Positions 56,780 to 64,000 of a stretch of 64,000 nucleotides of DNA are shown here, piece after piece. The stretch is taken from the NCBI GenBank assembly GCA_914767715.1, contig OU612065.1:7440001-7504000 (forward strand), in the 5' to 3' direction. How positions within the stretch are numbered: the first letter of the stretch is position 1; each line of letters begins with the position of its first letter. Below the pieces are notes generated by a model. That model was given only the letters and a program-made list of their open reading frames with translations, was not told the DNA's origin and did no database searches. Origin of the DNA: Membranipora membranacea. Lineage: Eukaryota; Bryozoa; Gymnolaemata; Cheilostomatida; Membraniporidae. The position numbers were made by a program, and so were the translations under genes.

Positions 56780-59700
56780 ATGGCGGAGTATGTACAGCAG
56801 ACCGTTGAGGAGATGACAAATGAGGTCATCCAATTAGAGCGAGTGGGCCTTTTTGAAAAGGAAGAGACTAGGTGAGTACTAGGCCTACTGTTACTGTACT
56901 ACTACTAACTAACTAGTACTAGCTTACTACCACCACCCTAGCCTTATCTCAATAAATGACCCTTTTTGGGGCCCTTGAGTTGAGGCTATAACCACCCCAG
57001 ACCAGTACAACCTCTATCCTCCAAACTTACAACTATCAAAAATATAAAATGTCAAGTCAATATTTCAATGTTTATTTTTTATGTAAAAAGGAAAGTCAAT
57101 CTCTGTCAACAATCAATTCAATGTATGTATGTTTATTATATTTATTTATGTCAAAGTTAAGTGTAACTGATTCGATTGTGATAAACTACTGATTGTAGCA
57201 AACCAGGGCTATTTACATGATGTATTAACCTCTAAAAATTTGCTAATTAACATCGCCTGAAGTTACCGTCTGTGTAATCTTTCATTATATTGTCTCTTAA
57301 ATTGCAGAAAGATAATTGCAAAGCGGAAGCAGCACGAGTATAAACTAAGAAGGCGAATAAAGACTCAACAAAACTATATGGACTATATTCAGTATGAAAC
57401 AAATGTCTTACGTCTGATTGGTGTGCGAAGAAAGGTGGGTCTTGATGTCTGTGCAAAGATCATATTACCCATTACCTAAACATTAGCTAGAGTTTATTTG
57501 GGTTAGTTTGGAGGCAACCCAACACCAGCTAGAACCAAATTTAGCTAACTAAGGTGGGAGCTAAAAAATGTAATAAATTCTACCAAGCTATCTCAAGTCT
57601 GTGTCGTCAGGCGAATTCTTTACTCCTCTAGGGTACGTTATTTACTAAACTCAACGCGGGAACCAACAGAACACAGAAGTTTGGCTACAAACAAAACACA
57701 GAAGTTTGGTTACTAACAAGCACAGAAGTTTGGTTACTAACAGAACACAGAAGTTTGGTTACTACCAACAGAACACAGAAGTTTGGTTACTACCAACAGG
57801 ACACAGAAGTTTTCTTACTAACAGAACACAGAAGTTTGGTTACTAACTCACCTGGTAATTCTTCTGGTGCTGAGAAGCTGAGACACATTCCATATTATTC
57901 AAGAATGTCCTACTTTTCCTAGAATCACAACATCGGAATAAATATGGTGATACCAAAGTAGTTTTGACATTGAAAAATGAGCTCAAATGTCTTGACGATA
58001 GCGACTTTGCGCCGATGAGTTGATGGAAAGCAAACCTCCCTGCACTGGTTTGGCTTAGAGTATAAGCATGAGAGTGATGGGGCGAACATTGTTGCACTGA
58101 AACAATGAAGAGTTGGCAGCCTCCCTGGTTGCGCAACAGCGTAAACACACCAATTATGTCAAACCACCGAAACTTACAAAATGCACTGAGGGATCGGTGA
58201 GATTGATTGAGATGCTCAGCAACACACAGGGGTTGCTTCATGCTGCTGGGGCCGGCCATGAGGAGGTTGTACTAGAGAAGGCCTCGTAACAGCGCTTGAC
58301 TCATGGTTTCTAGCTGAAGACCTGTGTGTTGTGCAGTGGTACGCGCACCACTGTATGTTGTATCTCATACCGCTTATTTTACTATTTGGCTGTTGAACTT
58401 CACACAAGATGAAAAGCTGATATATCTGACAGGAAATTTCTGTAGGTACAGATATATCTGATTTCACAATATCAAACCCGCCTCACCATCCGGATATGGG
58501 TGTATTCTCTCCTCTGTGGAGCTCATTTCATCCAATTTATTATAACCATCTGGTTTTATTTCTCTCATTCCTGTAGCAAGATGGTTATAAATTCAAAAAA
58601 GAAGAAATTGAAGGCGCCATACTGAAGCGGATATTGTCGCTGTTCCATATCGCCTGTAGAAATTGGCCAGTAAGTCTTGCTTAATTGCACCAGTACTTTC
58701 ATACAAGCCTGACCTTCCAGAATACAGGTGTCGATGTGAATAAGAAACATGTTTGAATACGATAGCTGGTAAAACAATGCAATAATTACATGAGATCCAA
58801 GAATGAAAGTTCTATGTTCTTCTCAGGCTGTTGAATTTGCATAATCTCCCAATTTCTCTGCTATTCATTCTTCCATTCTGCAAATAAATATGTACAGCTT
58901 TATGCAGCTGCAAGTGCTTACCAATCTTATGTTTACCCACTTGTGTATGTTATTTCAGCAAGATCAAGATGTGTGGATGGCCAGAATAAAGTTTGTGCAA
59001 GGCAAGATGGTACGTTAACATATATTCTGATATATTAAATTGCTGCTGTGTTCATCAGTGTGTTTAATAATATAATAGACAGTTTTCTGAGCTCTGATTT
59101 AGGCCTCAATTCGGAGTTGTCCTCTCTCCAGTTTGGTACTTATAACCCACGCCGCATAGGAAAAGCGTGCAGAAAAGAGGGTTATCTTGAAAACCGCTTA
59201 TAATAGGATGAAAATTATTTTTGATTCAGAAACTGCAACATTTAAAACTCATATGGACATACTTTGGGAATATTTTTAGTATTTGGATAGTCAATTATAG
59301 CATTTTCTACCTGTTTTGCGGACAATTTGGCAGAATATTTCATGATTTTCGTCACTAAAATTAAGATTTATCAACATTCAAGCCTCCAATGATTTGGAAA
59401 CCCTGTCTCCCAGGGTTTTCAATGGTGCAGGCTCTGAATCAAAAATCATTTTTATCCTAACATAAGCGGTTTTCAAGATAACCCTCTTTCAGCAGGTTTT
59501 TCCTATGCGGAGTGGGTTAAAAGTACCAAACTGGAGAGAGGACAACTCCGAATTGAAGCATAAATAAGAGCTCAGAAAACTGTCTATTATATCCACCCAG
59601 GAAGAAGTTATTGTGTGTGAATAACCATTTTCTGTCTCATCATAAGAGCTGCAGTGCGGAGCTAGGAAAACACAACAGTGTTACATCAAAAAAAATTTCT

Positions 59701-62700
59701 ATGATATCAAAGTACTTACTGTGATATCTGCCTATCTATATGTTATCATGCTATGATACTTACTACGATGTCTTGAGCTTTGCTCTTCATTGAGAGATGC
59801 TTTTTTTTACAGAAATCCAAATCGATGGCATCCTCATTATATTCTCAGATGCTGCAGGTGATCACAAATAAGCCCAGTAAGTTTTCTTGAATCTTGTCTC
59901 CTTACATCACTATAAATGAGAGGAATGCTGTCCGGCAACCTTACCAGTTGAACCATCCATGGTCATATGTGCTTAGATAGAAAATTGTTGTGAAAATCGA
60001 ATGAAAATTCATCCTCTATCTTGTTACAGACTTGTGGTTGAATGCAGCAAAGTACGAGTTTGAACATGTATATTCTATGGAGTCCGCAAGGCATGTTCTG
60101 ATCAAGGGTCTATCTTTCAATAAAGAGTCTCAACTTCTGTGGCATGAGGTAAACTTATTATCACTAATGTTTTTTTTATCTCTAGCAGTCTGTCCCACCA
60201 GGAGGAAATCTACGGTATTGTAGTGGCATATCACTTGAATGCTTACGAATGCGTTACACAATCAACCCCATTATGATAGTCAAAGCCATCACATTATTAC
60301 TACATGCTGTTCACCTCGACAACCTGTTATGATGACACGGAACACCTGAAAATAGTTTTTCTTATTTTTCAGTACTTCCGTTTGGAGTGTCTTCTGCTTG
60401 ATAATGTGAGTAGCCATCTTCTATCTTTACTACATACATTAGGTTCATGAATAAAGTTTGATGTCAGATATATTGCCTTCTTTGCTCACCCATAAAAATA
60501 TGAACATTACGAGAATATTTTAATGTCATGAACGCAATCATTGGATGGTGTTATATATCTGTTGGCTATGGTGTATACCACACTACATTATAAGGTATGC
60601 CAGTTATCCAATACAGTGTGTTTCGATTTCCTGTGTGTTGCTTTTACCCACAATTTGTTTCTTGTTACTGTAGATCCACAGAAGGAATGAGATCTCTAAA
60701 GTACGTGCGCTAGCAGCTGTCGATATACCAAAGGTAAGTGGCATTAGTTGGACAAAAAGTATTTGTATTTTATTCACCCTAATTGGAACGCATGACCACA
60801 GAGATGAAATTGTTATCAAAATTGTCTGATTCAAATAATGGATGGCTGTCTGTGCGCATTATTTTGCCAGCATTAACCAAAACAACGTCTCTATTTTGAA
60901 GTATGCTGATGATGATACTCTGAGAGATGAAGTGAAAGAAGGAAAGGTTGCTTTAGCTGTCTACTCACATGCACGCAAGGCACTTCCAGGTATGGTCTGG
61001 TAATACTCTACATAGTATAAGTTCTGTGATTCTCAATATTGTTACTGGATCTGAAAAATCCCCTTCTGCTAAATAGACACAAACTGATTCCTGCAGATGC
61101 TCCCTATGCTTGGTTTTAGTGTGTAAACTATGCTTCTACCAATTGTAACAACCCTCTCGACATTGATCTATGACAGCCATGTAATTGTGTGCTCCCTGAT
61201 ATAGGATAGACAACTTCAAATATGTTGTGGGTAAATCGAAATAAATACATTGATACCCCCTGATTGAATGTTACCCTACATGATGACAATATCCACACTT
61301 ATGCAAAAAATTTTGATATTTTAAATCCCTTGTAAAAAGCTATGGAATTGAGACTGCTAATATAATTGAGATTTTTGCCAAAATATTTGGGTGAACAAAA
61401 TTTGTACTCCTAATGAAAATTCTTTGCATGTAGTGTTTCCTTCATGCCTAGGGAACCATCATCAACATTGCAACAATACATTTCCTATCCCATGTGATGG
61501 CCTGTCAACTAACCGCTTAATATTGGTGCCTTATTTTAGATGACTTGAGCTTTGCGGCAGGCTTTGTAAACATAATAAAGCAGTTTGACTTCCCATTCAG
61601 TGACAATATAGAGGATTTCATCTTTACGAAGTGAGTTGGACATCTATTGCATATATATATATATATATATCTTTTATGGTGCGGACAAAAAATTTTTCAC
61701 TTTCTTAATGTCATGCCAACTGGAGGCTCCACTCGGTGGGAAAACTTCCAAAAATGACCTTTAGAAGGTACTTTTATGTAATTTGGCCAAAAACAGACAT
61801 ATAGTTATTCATGATTTTGTTGCTTATCAAGGAAATGGTAGCGGAGCACAGAATCCAAATAACCAAGTTGGCGAGGGTTATGAGGTAAATTGGTAGTCTT
61901 TTTAGATGCTTGAACAAACCCTACATCTCATAGAGGCTTGTTATCATCTTACCCCGCCAATTGCGCGGTAATCAAAACAGATGATCAAGGGGGTCCAGAA
62001 ACTTATTCCTCATCTAAGCTGTCGGACACAAGAAGATTTTTTTTAACACATCAAATCATGTTGTAATGACATCGGTTTGTTGAAGCGAGGGAATGTCAGT
62101 CATCATATGATTTTATGATTGCAGTTTAAATGGCTACTCTGAATTCCACTACAGTTTTTATGTCTTTTCGACTGATTTGGAAGCAAAATCCCCGCAGTGT
62201 CATGAAGTGCTCAGGCAGATGACATGTTTGTTTGCTCTAAACTTTGACAAGTAATTTGCTGTTTAGACAAGTGATGATATTTTGGTTTTTTGCTATGTTA
62301 AGTGTTATAAGAGCATGTTGGTGAGATTAGACTACAGTTTTTATGTCTTTTCGACTGATTTGGAAGCAAAATCCCCGCAGTGTCAGGAAGTGCTCAGACA
62401 GATGACATGTTTGTTTGCTCTAAACTTTAACAAGTAATTTGCTGTTTAGACAAGTGATAATATTTTGGTTTTTTGCTATGTTAAGTGTTATATGAGCATG
62501 TTGGTGAGATTAACTGTGAGTGTATAATTTTCCTCCGAACACTTGATGTTTTCTTTCCGACAGCCTGTTTGAGAGTTTTAGTGAACGTGCTGATCTGTGG
62601 CTGGTAAAAGCTAACAGATTCATAGACTCTGTTGATCCAAATACTCGAGGTAAGATTTTTATGCTGGCTTCCTAATCCTAGCTACTCCATTTGTGCCGGT

Positions 62701-63240
62701 ACTATTACGCTAATGTTCCTGTGTAAATGAGGCAGTTTGAAATATGGCATGTCACACCATGAATGATTTTGCAGATGTAATTATTTTGATATGGTATTCC
62801 TATTTCCCTGGTCATGAAATATTGACCACTTAGTTTGATTACTCAAGTCTTTGGCTGCCTACTTGCTAAACTAGATTCATTCTCATTGCGCTAGAGTTGC
62901 CCAGGAACTTACTTGTTTTTGACAAAAGCCATGTGAAAAATACATGGTGTATACAAATTTCCTTGTGGCATAATTATTATAAAGAAACAGTATAACTCCA
63001 ATACATGAAGCACACAATGAACTTTTTTTAAGAGAATATTGCAGATACTGTGTTCTCAGATGAGTGTGATTGAATGCTCTTGACTGGATATCACAACATA
63101 CTGATGTATTGGGTATGTTATGATTTCATCAAGTCTCAAACAACATGTCTTGTCTGTTTCAGGATTCCACATTCAATATGACAAGGCTGAGGATATGTGT
63201 GCAAAACTGATGAGAAAAATGCTAAAGAAGATTGATCATG
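56780..63240 (+). CDS. UTP6: UTP6, U3 snoRNP-associated protein (3' end outside window)
   Basis: Component of the small-subunit processome needed for 18S rRNA maturation, built of HAT (half-a-TPR) repeats; nucleolar. Visible exons: 56780-56871, 57308-57434, 58577-58669, 58959-59009, 59813-59876, 60030-60148, 60373-60405, 60674-60733, 60902-60989, 61540-61630, 62564-62649, 63163-63240, all in phase, encoding about 327 residues. The human protein has about 597, so the rest lies to the right. It starts MAEYVQQTVEEMTNEV with QLERVGLFEKEE, then QHEYKLRRR, DYIQYETNVLRLI, GYKFKKEEIE, then HAT-like segments (LWLNAAKYEFEHVYSMESAR; LLWHEYFRLECLLLDN; SFAAGFVNIIKQFDF). A large donor-acceptor set with very short exons (33 and 51 nt) fits a gene with old introns. 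Introns contain a minisatellite, a 507-bp element and a 184-bp tandem duplication. Confidence 0.95.
57667..57847 (+). repeat. Minisatellite, seven units of 24-28 bp
   Basis: Seven units share CACAGAAGTTTGGTTACTAAC; two middle units have an extra CCAA and one has TTTTCTTAC in place of TTTGGTTAC. The variation in length shows slippage. Located in UTP6 intron 2, followed by G+C-richer DNA (57848-58260) that is open for 138 codons on the minus strand without family support. Confidence 0.9.
59078..59584. mobile_element. 507-bp inverted-repeat element, copy 2
   Basis: Starts GACAGTTTTCTGAGCTC and ends GAGCTCAGAAAACTGTC, flanked by TA on both sides. It aligns end to end with 36693-37199 without net length change and differs by scattered substitutions. 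Long inverted arms and a unique centre, no ORF. In UTP6 intron 4. Confidence 0.88.
62149..62515 (+). repeat. 184-bp tandem duplication
   Basis: CTACAGTTTTTATGTCTTTT begins at 62149 and again at 62333, a period of 184 bp. The copies differ only at a handful of sites (for example TCATGAAG/TCAGGAAG and CTTTGACAAG/CTTTAACAAG), so the duplication is recent. It ends about 50 bp before UTP6 exon 11 and does not include an exon. Confidence 0.9.
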
Positions 63241-63819
63241 GTGAGATTCTGTAAAACTTATATACCATTCATTTGATCGCTAATAGGCTGAACATTTTCT
63301 GATTAGGCATAGAGGATAAGATCTCACCCTAATAGGCCTAAAATCTCAAACAGTCAAAACGGGACAATGAGTATTATTTTGATACAGACTTGTATTCAAA
63401 CATCTCGATTTCAAATTAATACTAGCTGAGGATATGCCTGCGGGTAAATTTTACTAACTCTCTCATTGAAAGCTTCCACTCTAAGTTCAGACTGTTCAAA
63501 CAGTAACTTGATCACGAGGACTGCATCATGGAATCAGCCATTAATGAAATGACATTTTTGCAAAAATTAAATTTATTGAATATATGCATACCACCTACAA
63601 TGTCATGATGAGATATGTCAGTCATGGCTATAGAGATGTAGGTTGAACGTGACAAGATCAATTAAAAGCCACAACTTTCGTTGGCAAGAGTGGGAAAATT
63701 CAACATTTGTCAGAGAAAAAAAATATCGGTGTACAGAAAGAAATGCCAAAATATAGTTAAAAGTAAAAGAAGATTGTCGAAAATGCTTTGAGCTAACATG
63801 GATTGATCCAAACTGGACC
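63241..63819. other. UTP6 intron, partial
   Basis: Follows the GTGAGA donor of UTP6 exon 12. AT-rich, with no further UTP6-like exon recognised before the window ends. Confidence 0.5.
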
Positions 63820-64000
63820 CTAAACTTGAGAAGATTCAACACTAGAGTAATTATCAGTGGTCGATGAGCAGCTGGCAGCTATATTTGGTTTCCAGGTTAG
63901 AACACCAGCTCCACTAGCGTAGTGACTTCTGTAGAGATCGACACGGTTGTTATCATCCTTCTCCTTTTCATACCATGATGGCACAAAGGCATAGTTACTA
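63820..64000 (-). other. Possible 3'-terminal exon of an unknown minus-strand gene
   Basis: The minus strand is open from the window edge to a stop at 63820-63822, about 59 codons. The translation starts SNYAFVPSWYEKEKDDNNRV, continues DLYRSHYASGAGVLTWKPN, and ends in a Ser-rich tail. Composition is protein-like and G+C is higher than in the adjacent intron. However, UTP6 should still be running through here on the plus strand, so this would be an antisense or nested gene, or chance. Confidence 0.3.

Noticed and set aside
57667-57847. CRISPR-like array
   Set aside because: Units abut directly with no unique spacers and the host is a eukaryote with introns; it is a minisatellite.
57843-58259. 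Minus-strand 138-codon ORF in UTP6 intron 2
   Set aside because: G+C-richer than its surroundings and possibly transposon-derived, but no motif, no inverted ends and no splice sites were found.

Overview
This window is nuclear DNA from an animal, most likely an AT-rich, fairly compact invertebrate genome. Every recognisable gene is split by GT-AG introns. The set includes animal-specific families: repulsive guidance molecule, a forkhead factor and the SPOP-type MATH-BTB adaptor. The phylum cannot be fixed from the sequence alone. A tunicate, hemichordate/echinoderm or cnidarian would all fit, and SPOP diverges noticeably in its BTB half.

Layout. Cytochrome c (- strand, 1.2-2.5 kb) is followed by a four-exon RGM (- strand, 4.0-10.9 kb). 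RGM intron 1 holds an unexplained, frameshifted intronless ORF. A small two-exon gene of unknown family (- strand, 13.0-13.7 kb) carries a one-base frameshift. A two-exon FoxE/FoxB-like gene (- strand, 14.6-16.5 kb) comes next, then about 5 kb without recognisable genes. SPOP (- strand, nine coding exons, 21.5-30.9 kb) is divergent from GORASP2/GRASP55 (+ strand, eleven coding exons plus a possible 24-nt microexon, 34.4-45.2 kb). A six-exon chymotrypsin/elastase-type serine protease (- strand, 46.6-48.7 kb) and the meiotic recombinase DMC1 (- strand, eleven exons, 49.2-56.4 kb) follow. DMC1 shares a 381-bp head-to-head interval with UTP6 (+ strand, from 56.8 kb, running off the right edge after twelve visible exons). 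All exon models were built by hand; splice phases agree at every junction and the proteins align end to end with remembered family members.

Mobile DNA sits mainly in introns. A GORASP2 intron holds a DIRS-type tyrosine-recombinase retroelement, internally deleted, with inverted terminal repeats and an internal complementary region still readable. DMC1 intron 1 holds a 5'-truncated CR1/L2-type LINE with an open 885-codon ORF on the same strand as DMC1. A 507-bp inverted-repeat element is present twice at exactly the same length (GORASP2 and UTP6 introns). Other elements include a 521-bp MITE with a 9-bp target duplication, a 162-bp MITE with TTA duplication, a fold-back element built of a short degenerate motif, short perfect palindromes sharing an ACCATAGAC end, a tRNA-headed SINE, and several minisatellites.

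The genes are not a pathway; they are housekeeping (cytochrome c, GRASP, UTP6, SPOP), developmental (RGM, forkhead), meiotic (DMC1) and digestive/secretory (protease). No wholly new system is demonstrated. The most informative anomalies are the DIRS relic, the intronic ORF in RGM, the frameshifted 13-kb gene and the candidate GORASP2 microexon.
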